A stretch of 64,000 nt of DNA from the NCBI RefSeq assembly GCF_019039105.1, contig NZ_JAHPIV010000007.1, forward strand, positions 89,113 through 153,112, in the 5' to 3' direction. How positions within the stretch are numbered: the stretch's first letter is position 1; each line of letters starts with the position of its first letter. Below are positions 50,303 through 59,428 of the stretch, in pieces. A program made the translations under genes and the position numbers. Origin of the DNA: Desertibacillus haloalkaliphilus (GTDB taxonomy: Bacteria > Bacillota > Bacilli > Bacillales > KJ1-10-99). The notes beneath the pieces were generated by a model. It ran no database searches. It saw only the letters and a list, made by a program, of their open reading frames with translations, and had not been told where the DNA came from.

Positions 50303-51820
50303 CTATGTTGATCGGTCCTTGCGTGTAGCAAAGCGGATAAACACGTCGTAAAATTGCTTTGCATTTAATGGTGAAAGTGGTGACAAATAAGGTTTACCAA
50401 ATGATTGTAAATGACATAAATGGATCGTCACCAAAATTACCCCTAACATTAAGCCATAAATCCCTAAAATTGACGTAATCATTAAAAAGCCATAGCGAAC
50501 AATCCTCCACGCTAACGCGAGCGACCAGGTTGGAACCGTAAAAGAAGCAATCGCCGTAATCGAAACGATAATTATCATCAAACTACTGACAATCCCGGCT
50601 TCAACAGCAGCTGTTCCAATGACAATCCCACCAACAATCCCAATCGTTTGTCCAACAAAACTCGGTAACCTAATACTTGATTCAACGAGAACATCTAAGG
50701 CAAACATCATTAACAATGCCTCAGCTGGAGCTGGTAATGGAATATTGCTCCGTGATTCGGTCATCGTTAGTGCTAATTTGGCAGGAAGCAATTCAGGGTG
50801 AAAGCCAACAAGGGCTACATAAAGTGATGGCAGCATCGTCGCGATAAACAGGCACACTAACCTCAACAATCGAATAAAAGTCGTATTCCAGACGAGGTCG
50901 TAGTTCTCTTCGCTTGTTTCATATAATTCAATCAGTGTTGTCGGCACGTACAGAACAAACGTCGAGTTATCTACAACGATCACGACCTTACCTTGACTCA
51001 ATGCAAATGCCGCTCGATCTGGCCGTTCGGTTTGAGACGTCAACGGAAATACTGACATCGGCGAATCTTTGATCTTTTTTCCTAAATGTCCCGCTTGAAT
51101 GATCGTATCGGTCTCAACACTTTTAATCCGTTTCTCTACTTCCCTGCATAAATCAGGATCAGCATATTCTTCTAAATAGAGCATCGCCACTTTATTATGG
51201 CTAAGTGAACCAATTTCAAACTGCTTCGCTTTAAAACGCGGATCACGAATAAATCGTCTCAAAAGCGCTACATTGGTCGCAAAGTCTTCAACAAATCCTG
51301 ACTTTGGTCCATACACTTGATATTCCGTTTCTGGCGGGCTAATGTTTCGTTTTTCCGTCGTTTCAATCGGAATAACCGCAGGCTTCATTCCTTCCACATG
51401 ACAGATTGCTTTACCATCTAATATCGCTTGAATTAAGTCTTTCCAACTCGTAGGCTCTCTGATCATTGCACTATATAGTACTTGTTTCAAATCGTTAACA
51501 GGAGATTGTTCACCATTTTCGATGCGAAGAATAAAAGGTTCAACAATGGTACTATAAAGAAGGTCCTGATTGACTAAACCGCCCATTGAAAAAATGATAA
51601 TGTGTTGTCCTGACGGGATCGACAACACTCGTTTTTGAAAATCATCAATATCACTAAGCACCTTTTCAAGTATGTGTTCTAACTGAACAGGATTCATTGG
51701 AAATGCCTGTTCTTCTTTTTTAAAGCCTATTTTTTCTTCTAAGAAATCATCATAATCCCTCTCTTCAAAATGAGGGGCCTTCTGCTTTATCTTTTCTAAT
51801 TGACCTTTAAAGAACATCAT
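50303..51820 (-). CDS. Germinant receptor subunit A (GerA family)
   Basis: A 505-residue protein of the GerAA family. A large soluble N-terminal region ('AMIREPTSWKDLIQAILDGKA', 'SPPETEYQVYGPKSGFVEDF', 'NVALLRRFIRDPRF') comes first, followed by four to five membrane helices with 'PFRGIR'-type loop equivalents such as 'ALTMTESRSNIPLPAPAEAL'. It forms the receptor with the B and C subunits in the spore inner membrane and starts the operon. TAGGAGATG precedes the ATG. A candidate forespore promoter lies upstream. Confidence 0.94.
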   Translation of the reverse strand: MMFFKGQLEKIKQKAPHFEERDYDDFLEEKIGFKKEEQAFPMNPVQLEHILEKVLSDIDDFQKRVLSIPSGQHIIIFSMGGLVNQDLLYSTIVEPFILRIENGEQSPVNDLKQVLYSAMIREPTSWKDLIQAILDGKAICHVEGMKPAVIPIETTEKRNISPPETEYQVYGPKSGFVEDFATNVALLRRFIRDPRFKAKQFEIGSLSHNKVAMLYLEEYADPDLCREVEKRIKSVETDTIIQAGHLGKKIKDSPMSVFPLTSQTERPDRAAFALSQGKVVIVVDNSTFVLYVPTTLIELYETSEENYDLVWNTTFIRLLRLVCLFIATMLPSLYVALVGFHPELLPAKLALTMTESRSNIPLPAPAEALLMMFALDVLVESSIRLPSFVGQTIGIVGGIVIGTAAVEAGIVSSLMIIIVSITAIASFTVPTWSLALAWRIVRYGFLMITSILGIYGLMLGVILVTIHLCHLQSFGKPYLSPLSPLNAKQFYDVFIRFATRKDRST

Positions 51821-51858
51821 TCATCTCCTATTTATAAGCACTCAAAATTTACTATTTT

Positions 51859-51888
51859 TATTGTGTTCGTGATCAAAGGAAATATACG
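51859..51888 (-). promoter_or_regulatory. Candidate sigma-G promoter of the ger operon
   Basis: On the minus strand CGTATA (51888-51883) and CACAATA (51865-51859), 17 bases apart, resemble the sigma-F/G consensus. It lies about 40 bases before the first gene, whose type is normally under sigma-G control. Confidence 0.4.
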
Positions 51889-52307
51889 AAAATTCCCATT
51901 GTTGACGTCTGATACCATCTATGGCAACGAGCGTTATGATTTAGAAAAAAATCCTTGTTAACTGAATGAATTTGGCAAGATCACACATAATAGCAAATGC
52001 AACGTGAGTCATCGCTTCTATTAGGAGCAGGTCAGAGTTTGGGTGCGGCAACACCATCTAAAGGCTTGCAGCTACACTTACCTAGCCACGAGGATCGGGG
52101 GCTATCTCGTATAAAGTAACGACCATGTAAATCGTCCTTAAAAGTTTTACTTTAAAATGATCTCGAACTAAGGGAAGAGTTACTTACGAGACAGGGCCCC
52201 TTCCCCTAAAGCCATGCGCATAGAGTCGCTTCTATCGTATCTATTCATACAAGTAGCGAATTGTAGCATTGCCTACGAATCATAAAATGAGGAGGCCAAC
52301 GAATCGG
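51889..52307. other. Gene-free region with extensive pairing potential
   Basis: No credible gene: one 40-codon frame (from about 52000 to 52118) lacks a ribosome site. The sequence has many self-complementary parts: 52106-52120 pairs with 52179-52190 over 12 bp with a small bulge, and smaller GGTG/CACC, GGCT/AGCC and TAGCC/GGCTA pairs lie before it. It ends 50 bases before the DUF421 gene. It could be a folded leader or a small RNA; it matches no class I know. Confidence 0.35.
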
Positions 52308-53036
52308 ATGGAAGAATCCTGGGTCATTGTCGTTCGTGCTGTTATCGCCTTTTTCTCATTATTAATTTTCACGCGTTTATTAGGTAAACAACAAATGGGA
52401 AACCTCTCCTACTTTGATTATATTAATGGAATTACCATTGGTTCGATTGCAGCAAACCTGGCAACAAATCTGACCGGTAAAGCCTGGGTTCACTGGATTG
52501 GACTACTCGTTTTTATCTTATTATCACTAGCTTTACAATGGATCACGTTAAAAAGCCGTTATTTACACAAAATCATTGATGCTGAACCGGTCGTTGTCGT
52601 ACAAGGTGGCAAAATTCTCGAACAAAACCTTTCTAAAGTTCGAGTAAAAAGCGATGAATTGCTCACCTTACTGCGGCAAAAAGGTTGTTTTGATTTAACA
52701 AGAGTTGAATATGCGATTTTGGAAACCAACGGTAAATTATCGATCTTGCCAAAATCAAAATATCAATCGTTAACTCCTGATGACTTAAATATAGAGGGCT
52801 CAATCGTTGGGCTAACGACAGAAGTCATCATCGATGGAATCATCCTCTCACAAAATCTTCGTCAACGTAAAAAATCAAAGCAATGGTTAATGCAAGAATT
52901 ACATACAAAGAGGATTTATGATCTAAAAGAAGTCTCATTTGCCGCCATACTCCCTAATAATCAGCTCTATGTTGATACATTTGCTGATCGGGTTAACGAT
53001 GAGGCAAACATGAGTGACTATGAAGGGCCATTTTAA
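52308..53036 (+). CDS. DUF421 (YetF-domain) membrane protein
   Basis: A 242-residue protein with three N-terminal membrane helices and a cytoplasmic YetF domain. The signature 'RLLGKQQMGNLSYFDYINGI' followed by TIGSIA is clear. The later 'VVVVQGGKILEQNLSKVRVK' and 'LTLLRQKGCFDLTRVEYAILE' stretches are the duplicated YetF core. Several spore and vegetative paralogues occur in Bacillus; the function is unsettled. AGGAGG lies 12 bases before the ATG at 52308, a rather long gap; upstream ATG codons have no site. The DUF4363 gene follows within 11 bases. Confidence 0.87.
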   Translation: MEESWVIVVRAVIAFFSLLIFTRLLGKQQMGNLSYFDYINGITIGSIAANLATNLTGKAWVHWIGLLVFILLSLALQWITLKSRYLHKIIDAEPVVVVQGGKILEQNLSKVRVKSDELLTLLRQKGCFDLTRVEYAILETNGKLSILPKSKYQSLTPDDLNIEGSIVGLTTEVIIDGIILSQNLRQRKKSKQWLMQELHTKRIYDLKEVSFAAILPNNQLYVDTFADRVNDEANMSDYEGPF

Positions 53037-53047
53037 GGGGTTTGATT

Positions 53048-53419
53048 ATGAAGAGAAGATTATTAGTCTATGGTTTTCCGGTACTCATTATTGCTTTAAG
53101 TGTCGTCGTCATGACAAGTGGCAAAGTTGTCAAGCATCCACTGAAAGAGGATGATCATTTTATCGAACAAGTAAAACAAGTACATACGAATGTAACGGAA
53201 AAACAATGGGGAAAAGCAGAGGATTCAATCAAACAAGCCATTGATACATACGACTCAATCGTCAATCGTGTTCAATTTAGTGTCGAACGTGAATTAATCT
53301 ATGATATCCACGTATCGCTTGCCCGAATCCACGGCTGTATTGTAACGAGGGATGACACATCTGCCATTCAAGAAATCTATGTACTTTATGAATTATGGAA
53401 GCATCTGGGTAAGGGATAA
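53048..53419 (+). CDS. DUF4363 family protein
   Basis: A 123-residue protein with one N-terminal membrane helix ('LLVYGFPVLIIALSVVVM') and an outer helical domain ('VKQVHTNVTEKQWGKAEDSI', 'YDIHVSLARIHGCIVTRD'). This matches DUF4363, a family that usually sits beside DUF421 genes, so the two probably form one complex (inference). AAGGGG overlapping the previous stop codon serves the ATG at 53048, so translation is coupled. Confidence 0.8.
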   Translation: MKRRLLVYGFPVLIIALSVVVMTSGKVVKHPLKEDDHFIEQVKQVHTNVTEKQWGKAEDSIKQAIDTYDSIVNRVQFSVERELIYDIHVSLARIHGCIVTRDDTSAIQEIYVLYELWKHLGKG

Positions 53420-53540
53420 CCTTGAAAATTGTGGTTGGGCGTGGCCCTTTTTGGAAAATGTGCCAATCGATACCGAGCATATGTATGCCTCTTTTTCAAA
53501 TGCTAAGAGAAACTGAGATGATAAGAGGAGGCGACCATTT

Positions 53541-53699
53541 ATGCTTCAACAACCAAAGAAAAGACAACCACAGGGAACCTCACAAAAAAATAAACCAACG
53601 TTTACAACTGATTTTCCAACCGAAGCCATTAAGAAAGAGTATTACAAACAAGACCAACCAGCACCCCAGCCAAAAGATTACGATGAAATCGAATACTAA
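53541..53699 (+). CDS. Small Gln/Lys/Pro-rich protein, 52 aa
   Basis: Read directly from the sequence. AGAGGAGG precedes the ATG at 53541. The product is hydrophilic and probably disordered: it begins MLQQPKKRQPQGTSQKN, has a short acidic/aromatic end 'PQPKDYDEIEY' and no hydrophobic core. I do not recognise a family. It follows the DUF421/DUF4363 pair by 120 bases and may belong to the same transcript. Confidence 0.5.
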   Translation: MLQQPKKRQPQGTSQKNKPTFTTDFPTEAIKKEYYKQDQPAPQPKDYDEIEY

Positions 53700-53711
53700 G
53701 TCGACAAGTGT

Positions 53712-53754
53712 AAAAAGGCTGTCTCAGTCTGGGTTCGTTCCTTATGAGACAGCC
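53712..53754 (-). terminator. Terminator of the yhfP-like gene
   Basis: GGCTGTCTCA (53717-53726) and TGAGACAGCC (53745-53754) form a perfect 10-bp stem; the minus strand continues TTTTTACAC. Confidence 0.75.
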
Positions 53755-53808
53755 CCTAAAACATGTGTTAGAAGTGATTGTTCCTCAAACTTGCATGAGG
53801 TTTGAGTA

Positions 53809-54795
53809 TTATAATGTAACCACCGTTCTGCCCCGTACTTGGCCTTGAAGAATATTTTCGATAACAGTAGGCAATTGCTCTAAGTCTACTTCTTGTTCAA
53901 TATCTTTCAGCAAGTGCTCTGGTTTTAAATCAGTCGCTAATCTTTCCCATACACGCAGTCGAGTGTCCATATCACAATATACTGAGTCAATTCCGACTAA
54001 ATTAACCCCTCGTAAAATGAAAGGAAAAACAGTTGTTGGAAGCTTCGTTCCGCCCGTTAAGCCACTCACCGCCACCGATCCACCATACTTCGTCGAACTA
54101 AGTATGTATGCGAGTGTCTGACCACCAACCGGATCGACTGCTCCTGCCCATTGCTGTTGGTCTAATGGTCGAACCTTCTCCGGTGAAACCTCTTCACGTG
54201 ATAAAATCGTTGTCGCACCTAATTGTTTTAAGTATTCATGTTCGCTTTCTTTCCCTGTACTTGCAACGACCTCATAACCTTTTTTAGCTAACATGGCAAC
54301 CGCAAAGCTTCCAACACCTCCCGTAGCTCCGGTTACAAGAATCGGACCATCAGGAATATGACTTTCTTCAAGACGTTGAACCGATAACGCAGCTGTAAAT
54401 CCAGCTGTACCAAATGTCATCGCATCTTTTAAGGTTAAGCCATTTGGGAGAGGAACAACCCAAGCTGCAGGTACACGAGCATATTGACTAAATCCACCGT
54501 AATGAGACACACCTAATTCATAGCTAGTGACAATCACTTCGTCACCTTCAGCGTAACGTTCATCCTTCGAAGAGACAACCGTTCCAGCTAAGTCAATTCC
54601 AGGTACAAATGGGTACGAGCGCACAATCCCGCCATTAGCGATACTTGCTAATCCATCCTTATAATTGACACTTGAATAATGTACGCGAATCAGTACGTCC
54701 CCTTCCGGTAAATCCTCGAATGAAAGGTTTTTGATTTCTGTTACGACTGAATCATTCTCTTTGTCAACTACGAAAGCCTTAAACATATCTGACAT
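53809..54795 (-). CDS. yhfP: NADPH quinone/acryloyl-CoA reductase-type oxidoreductase (YhfP/AcuI)
   Basis: A 328-residue zinc-free medium-chain reductase of the YhdH/YhfP group. Signature parts are 'SSVNYKDGLA', 'YPFVPGIDLAGTVVSS', 'VPLPNGLTLKDAMTFGTAGF', 'VTGATGGVGSFAVAMLAKKG' (NADPH site) and 'LTGGTKLPTTVFPFILRGVN'. Related enzymes reduce acryloyl-CoA or quinones. AGGAGT is seven bases before the ATG at 54795; a GTG three codons upstream lies inside the site. Confidence 0.88.
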   Translation of the reverse strand: MSDMFKAFVVDKENDSVVTEIKNLSFEDLPEGDVLIRVHYSSVNYKDGLASIANGGIVRSYPFVPGIDLAGTVVSSKDERYAEGDEVIVTSYELGVSHYGGFSQYARVPAAWVVPLPNGLTLKDAMTFGTAGFTAALSVQRLEESHIPDGPILVTGATGGVGSFAVAMLAKKGYEVVASTGKESEHEYLKQLGATTILSREEVSPEKVRPLDQQQWAGAVDPVGGQTLAYILSSTKYGGSVAVSGLTGGTKLPTTVFPFILRGVNLVGIDSVYCDMDTRLRVWERLATDLKPEHLLKDIEQEVDLEQLPTVIENILQGQVRGRTVVTL

Positions 54796-54986
54796 CTGCC
54801 TCACTCCTTTTTCTATTCCCTCATTTTCCTCTCTACTATATTATTATTCTCGCTTCCCTCCACGAATTCCTCGTTCATTACGGTTCTCATTTACACTTCA
54901 AAGCGTCATAACGATGTGCAAGCCTATTTAAACGCCCTGCACTGATAATTCTCCCCTTAAGTACTTTTACCCGCACACTTCAATCG

Positions 54987-55022
54987 AAAACAAACGAGAT
55001 GCGAATCATCGCACCTCGTTTT
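54987..55022 (-). terminator. Terminator of ectD
   Basis: AAACGAGATGCG (54992-55003) pairs with CGCACCTCGTTT (55010-55021) with one G-T pair; the minus strand continues GTTTTCG. Confidence 0.75.
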
Positions 55023-55032
55023 GCCTTCCATA

Positions 55033-55971
55033 TTATGTGTATTGTTTGATTGGATTAAGTATATCTTGATCCATTGGTTCGATCGGTTGAATATTCGTAC
55101 GATTTGCTAAAAACTCTGGTCGTGGACTTTGACCTGAGAATGGCTTCACTAATTTATTTTCAATACTATTATAAACGAAGAACACATTACTACGTGGGAA
55201 CGGAGAAATATTTCCTCCAGAACCATGCATAATGTTACATTCAAAGAACAGTACAGAACCTGCAGGACCTGTAGCTGTATCAATTCTACCTCCTGCTTGA
55301 TCAACTAGCCATTTTAAACTTTCATGATCAGGAACCCCAAATTGTTGTTTTTGTAGCGACTGCTCAAAATGATTATCCGGAGTCTTACCCGGACAAGAGA
55401 TATAATAATTATGAGAACCAGGAACTAACATGAGTGGTCCATTGTGCTCATAATTGTCCGTTAAGATAATTGAGCAACTAACCGCCCTCATATTCGGCAT
55501 ACCATCTTCCACATGCCATGTTTCAAAATCAGAATGCCAATAAAATTCTTTCCCCTTAAAACCTGGTTTAAAATTAATTCTTGATTGTGTAATATACACT
55601 TGGCTGCCTAACAGTTGGTTAGCAACCTCGACCAAACGTCTGTTTCGTGACAAACGCTTGAAAAAATCAGTGTTATTATGAACATCAAACACTGACCGAA
55701 TTTCTGCACTTTCAGGTTCTCGGATTACATCAGCTGATTCTGCATGTTTATTTTCATCCATCACTTGCGCTAACTCTCGGCGCAAAACGTCCACTTCCTC
55801 AGGAGAAAATAAATTTTTGAACATTAAATAACCATTCTTTTCATAAAAATGGAGATCCTCTTTCCCCAGTGGACCTTCGTTTTGCATGGGATTCTTGTAA
55901 ACAACAGGATCTTGTCGCTTCACGATTGCTGCTTTTTCACTCACTCTTGAAGGATATAAATCTGCTACCAT
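55033..55971 (-). CDS. ectD: Ectoine hydroxylase
   Basis: A 312-residue non-haem iron, 2-oxoglutarate-dependent dioxygenase that turns ectoine into 5-hydroxyectoine. The iron ligands are His146 and Asp148 ('FYWHSDFETWH') and His249 ('NIMHGSGGN'), at the same positions as in characterised EctD. The family signature 'MRAVSCSIILTDNYEHNGPL' is intact. GGGTGAT precedes the ATG. The ectABC genes are not in the window, so ectoine must be made elsewhere in the genome or taken up, for example by a BCCT transporter (inference). Confidence 0.95.
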   Translation of the reverse strand: MVADLYPSRVSEKAAIVKRQDPVVYKNPMQNEGPLGKEDLHFYEKNGYLMFKNLFSPEEVDVLRRELAQVMDENKHAESADVIREPESAEIRSVFDVHNNTDFFKRLSRNRRLVEVANQLLGSQVYITQSRINFKPGFKGKEFYWHSDFETWHVEDGMPNMRAVSCSIILTDNYEHNGPLMLVPGSHNYYISCPGKTPDNHFEQSLQKQQFGVPDHESLKWLVDQAGGRIDTATGPAGSVLFFECNIMHGSGGNISPFPRSNVFFVYNSIENKLVKPFSGQSPRPEFLANRTNIQPIEPMDQDILNPIKQYT

Positions 55972-56281
55972 CCAATCACCCCTATGTTATGTTATTTTAT
56001 TGTTCAGTTCGTAAGGCCTATACCTCAACCTTACCGAGTACATTTTACCTCTACCTCATAAGTTTTTTCAAAATTAGGATAATCGTTTTACAACCAACAT
56101 CCGTGCAAATTCTTCGATTATAAAAAATTACATAATAGTTTTTGTGATTTTACTTTCTTTATCGAGATATATTTCTTGTTATCACTCACCCGATACGAGT
56201 GCTAATATTTTTAAAGATGGAGTATTTCTAGAGGTAGATGGGTAAACATGGTAACAGAGAGCAAAGAGGAGGTATGTCAAC
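55972..56281. other. 310-bp divergent intergenic region
   Basis: AT-rich spacer between ectD and fumC with both promoters. GTATTT and GGGTAA, 12 bases apart (56223-56246), weakly resemble a sigma-B promoter ahead of fumC. No gene or strong repeat is present. Confidence 0.3.
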
Positions 56282-57667
56282 ATGGATTACCGTGTGGAAA
56301 AGGATACAATTGGAGAAATTCATGTGCCCGCTGACAAACACTGGGGAGCACAAACACAACGAAGTTTACAAAACTTTAAAATTGGGACAGAAAAAATGCC
56401 GCAAGAAATTGTTCATGCTTTTGCTACCCTAAAAAAAGCAGCTGCACTTGCTAATAAACAGTTAGATACGATTGATCATACAAAAGCAGATGCCATTGTC
56501 CGCGCTGCCGATGAAGTCCTTACCGGGAAGTTAGAGGAACATTTTCCTCTTGTTGTCTGGCAAACTGGGAGCGGGACACAATCGAATATGAATATGAATG
56601 AAGTGATTGCAACCCTTGCTAACAAACAGGTAAAAGACAGTGATAGCAAGGTACATCCAAATGATGACGTGAACAAATCACAGAGTTCCAATGATACATT
56701 TCCGACCGCGATGCATATCGCTGCTGTGATAAAAGTTGAGGACTCATTACTTCCTGCAATCAGCAAATTAAAAGAAACGTTAACCAAGAAGATGAATGAG
56801 TTTGACAAGATTATTAAAATTGGCCGCACACACTTACAAGATGCGACACCATTAACTCTAGGTCAGGAGATCAGTGGTTGGGTTAGAATGCTTGAGAAGA
56901 CAGAAGAAATGATTACCGATAGCCTCGAGCATGTCCGCGAACTTGCCATTGGAGGAACCGCAGTAGGGACTGGAATTAACGCACACCCGAAATTTGGTGA
57001 GCTAGTGGCCAAAGAAATTAGTACGATGACTAGGAAAACATTTTCGTCAGCAAAAAATAAGTTTCATTCGCTCACAAGCCATGATGAACTCGTGTATACT
57101 CATGGTGCATTAAAAGCGTTAGCGGCAGATGTAATGAAAATTGCCAATGATATTCGCTGGTTAGCTAGTGGTCCACGTGCTGGCCTCGGTGAGCTTACGC
57201 TTCCAGCAAATGAACCAGGAAGTTCAATAATGCCTGGAAAAGTAAACCCAACACAAAGTGAAGCCTTAACGATGGTAGCGGCTCAAGTGATGGGTAATGA
57301 TGCGACGATTGGATTTGCTGCAAGCCAAGGGAACTTTGAATTAAATGTGTTTAAACCTGTGATTATCTATAATTTCTTGCAATCAGTAACGCTTTTAACT
57401 GATGCGATGATTTCTTTCAATGACAAGGCGGCTGCTGGTATTGAACCAAATGAAGACAACATTAAGGCACATGTACAACATTCTCTCATGCTTGTCACCG
57501 CATTAAACCCACACATCGGTTATGAAAAAGCAGCAAAAATTGCAAAAGACGCTCACGAAAATGGACTCACGCTACGTGAATCTGCAATCAACAGCGGCTT
57601 CTTGAGCGAAGAAGAATTTGATAGAATCGTGAAACCTGAAGAAATGATTGCACCAAAGGAACTCTAA
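56282..57667 (+). CDS. fumC: Fumarate hydratase, class II
   Basis: A 461-residue class II fumarase interconverting fumarate and malate in the citric acid cycle. Motifs: '[19 protein letters not shown]', '[19 protein letters not shown]', '[20 protein letters not shown]' (catalytic His) and the superfamily signature '[13 protein letters not shown]' with the catalytic Ser. Length is normal and no cofactor motif is needed. AGAGGAGG precedes the ATG. It stands alone and converges on the recombinase gene. Confidence 0.96.
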   Translation: MDYRVEKDTIGEIHVPADKHWGAQTQRSLQNFKIGTEKMPQEIVHAFATLKKAAALANKQLDTIDHTKADAIVRAADEVLTGKLEEHFPLVVWQTGSGTQSNMNMNEVIATLANKQVKDSDSKVHPNDDVNKSQSSNDTFPTAMHIAAVIKVEDSLLPAISKLKETLTKKMNEFDKIIKIGRTHLQDATPLTLGQEISGWVRMLEKTEEMITDSLEHVRELAIGGTAVGTGINAHPKFGELVAKEISTMTRKTFSSAKNKFHSLTSHDELVYTHGALKALAADVMKIANDIRWLASGPRAGLGELTLPANEPGSSIMPGKVNPTQSEALTMVAAQVMGNDATIGFAASQGNFELNVFKPVIIYNFLQSVTLLTDAMISFNDKAAAGIEPNEDNIKAHVQHSLMLVTALNPHIGYEKAAKIAKDAHENGLTLRESAINSGFLSEEEFDRIVKPEEMIAPKEL

Positions 57668-57686
57668 TATTTCTAAAAGCGTAAAA

Positions 57687-57725
57687 CCAAGGGTCTGTCT
57701 CCAAATGATGGTAACAGACCCTTGG
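57687..57725. terminator. Terminator between fumC and the recombinase gene
   Basis: CCAAGGGTCTGT (57687-57698) and ACAGACCCTTGG (57714-57725) form a perfect 12-bp stem. The T tail is better on the minus strand (TTTTACG). Confidence 0.75.
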
Positions 57726-57734
57726 TCTACAACC

Positions 57735-58298
57735 TTAAAGGACAAAATCTTCCAATGCTTCATCCATCATATCATCATTAATCCCAATATAACGTAAAGT
57801 GACAGATGGGCTTGAATGCCCAAAGATTTGTTGCAAAAGCGCAACATCCTTGTGTTGCTGGTAAAAATGATAACCAAACGTTTTTCTTAATGTATGGGTA
57901 CCGATCGCTCCCTCGATATTTGCCGCCTTTGCCGCTTTATTTATGATGTGCCAAGCTTGGACCCGAGTAATCGGCCGATCCCCCTTCCGTGATGGAAAAA
58001 GATAATCAGAATCAGCCATGGCACGTGTGTATTTATCAATTTCCGTTCGTAACGACGATGTCATTTTGATCTTACGCGTTTTCCCAGTTTTGTTCTCACG
58101 GATTCGTAAATGTTCTGTATGAACGACATCCATCACTCGTAACGGTAAGATATCACTGATCCGTAATCCTGAATTAATCCCAAACGTAAATAAAAAATAG
58201 TCGCGATATGAACGATGAAGCAAATACTCTTTTATCTCCCGTATGTCTTCAACGTCACGAATTGGTTCGACTTTATTCGCTCCTTGATGTTTTTTCAT
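57735..58298 (-). CDS. Short tyrosine recombinase (catalytic domain only)
   Basis: A 187-residue tyrosine site-specific recombinase. The catalytic residues are Arg46 ('SGLRISDIL'), a Lys near 70-73 ('ENKTGKTRK'), His135 and Arg138 ('GTHTLRKTFGYH'), His161 ('FGHSSPSV') and Tyr170 ('TLRYIGI'). The N-terminal core-binding domain of XerC/D or phage integrases is missing. Such short forms are found in many bacilli without a known element. GAGAGGTG precedes the ATG at 58298. No attachment-site repeat or phage gene is next to it. Confidence 0.85.
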   Translation of the reverse strand: MKKHQGANKVEPIRDVEDIREIKEYLLHRSYRDYFLFTFGINSGLRISDILPLRVMDVVHTEHLRIRENKTGKTRKIKMTSSLRTEIDKYTRAMADSDYLFPSRKGDRPITRVQAWHIINKAAKAANIEGAIGTHTLRKTFGYHFYQQHKDVALLQQIFGHSSPSVTLRYIGINDDMMDEALEDFVL

Positions 58299-58433
58299 GC
58301 CAACACCTCTCAACTCTCCAAACAATATGGTTCTAACGAATGATATTCGATACAGGTGACAATTTCCCCTCTTTTTAACCACCATTTGCTATTTTTCTTG
58401 TTGAGAGAGAAGCATCCAAAACAAAACGGATAC

Positions 58434-58619
58434 CTAGATGATTTCATCATATGTATAACGAACAACATATTTGTTCGTTTTTAATTTCTTAATCTCCACA
58501 CAAGGACCGATTTCATAACCATTATGCCAATTATCTTCTAATTTAGCCTTTAGACAACCCGCTTGAAACTTTGATTGAAATGTCTGTTTCCAATAGATCC
58601 AACGAGGCTTATTCATCAT
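58434..58619 (-). CDS. Small basic protein, 61 aa, unknown
   Basis: No family is recognised. The product looks folded and soluble: 'PRWIYWKQTFQSKFQAG', 'YEIGPCVEIKKLKTNKYVV' and a final strand 'RYTYDEII' suggest a small beta-rich domain. AAAAGGA precedes a double ATG. It lies 135 bases upstream of the recombinase gene on the same strand and could be co-transcribed with it. Confidence 0.5.
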   Translation of the reverse strand: MMNKPRWIYWKQTFQSKFQAGCLKAKLEDNWHNGYEIGPCVEIKKLKTNKYVVRYTYDEII

Positions 58620-58738
58620 ATCCTTTTAAAACCTTACCTTTCTACATAGACTGTTGTTTTCCATAGTGTACCCAATCATAAGCATATATTTTCTATTTTT
58701 TATAAGAGTTAAGCTTGGTGCTCTCATCACATCGCAGC

Positions 58739-59290
58739 CTATCCAATTAAATCTTCATCTTCTCGCTCTTTTATTTCCTCGTAGCGACGGTTTTCTTCAC
58801 GATCACGAAGTCTATGTGCTAGTCTAGCAGCTGCACTTGCAGCAATGCTTGCGACAAGGTCATCTAAAAAGGTATGAATCTTTTCTCCTTTTGTATCTAG
58901 TTCTTTAATGATACCAATTTTCTCTTTGTCAAGATAACCGAATGTCGTTACAGCAATGCTACCAAAACCAAACACCGAGCCAAGTGCAACGGTTTCATCT
59001 ACACCAAACAGACCTTCATCACTTTCAATTAATGATTGCAACGGTTCAGAGAGCTTCTTCTGTTCTGCTAGCTTGTCAAGCTCAACACCGACTAATATCG
59101 CATGTTGAATTTCTCGTTTACATAGGACAGCATCCGCACTTTCAAAGCAATCACTCATATCAAGACCTGGGTTGTATTTGATTTGCATTTGGTAGACAAC
59201 TTTTGCAATGTCCTCTACATCTACTCCTCGCTCTTTCAATAGTCGTCTTGCCTCTTTTTCAACGACATGACAAGGCACTGGTGTTTTCAT
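58739..59290 (-). CDS. yutG: Phosphatidylglycerophosphatase A-like protein (YutG)
   Basis: A 183-residue protein of the PgpA/YutG family. The characteristic acidic motif is 'KIHTFLDDLVASIAASAAAR', and the 'LFGVDETVALGSVFGFGSIAV' segment is typical too. PgpA enzymes dephosphorylate phosphatidylglycerol phosphate; the Bacillus YutG form is shorter in hydrophobic segments and may have a different phosphatase role. GGGGGATGAT precedes the ATG. The C-terminal tail is highly charged (RRYEEIKEREDEDL). Confidence 0.85.
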   Translation of the reverse strand: MKTPVPCHVVEKEARRLLKERGVDVEDIAKVVYQMQIKYNPGLDMSDCFESADAVLCKREIQHAILVGVELDKLAEQKKLSEPLQSLIESDEGLFGVDETVALGSVFGFGSIAVTTFGYLDKEKIGIIKELDTKGEKIHTFLDDLVASIAASAAARLAHRLRDREENRRYEEIKEREDEDLIG

Positions 59291-59428
59291 TCCATCATCC
59301 CCCTTATTCTATAGTTTACCATATCTAACCAAGGTGAGGCTCCATCTATGATTTGATACGATCACTAGTGCTCATAAAAATATGTTAGAATAACGTGTAT
59401 ATAACATTATGAAAGGACTTGAGACATT

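Noticed and set aside
53422..53805. A 127-codon plus-strand frame after DUF4363
   Set aside because: The strong ribosome site at 53526-53531 serves a different frame (ATG at 53541), and the long frame reads as low-quality sequence past that point.
56223..56246. Sigma-B promoter for fumC
   Set aside because: The -35 match is weak and the spacing short; not strong enough for a separate claim.
57735..58298. Prophage or genomic island marked by the recombinase
   Set aside because: No phage genes, attachment-site repeat or tRNA lies beside it, and the neighbours are core genes.
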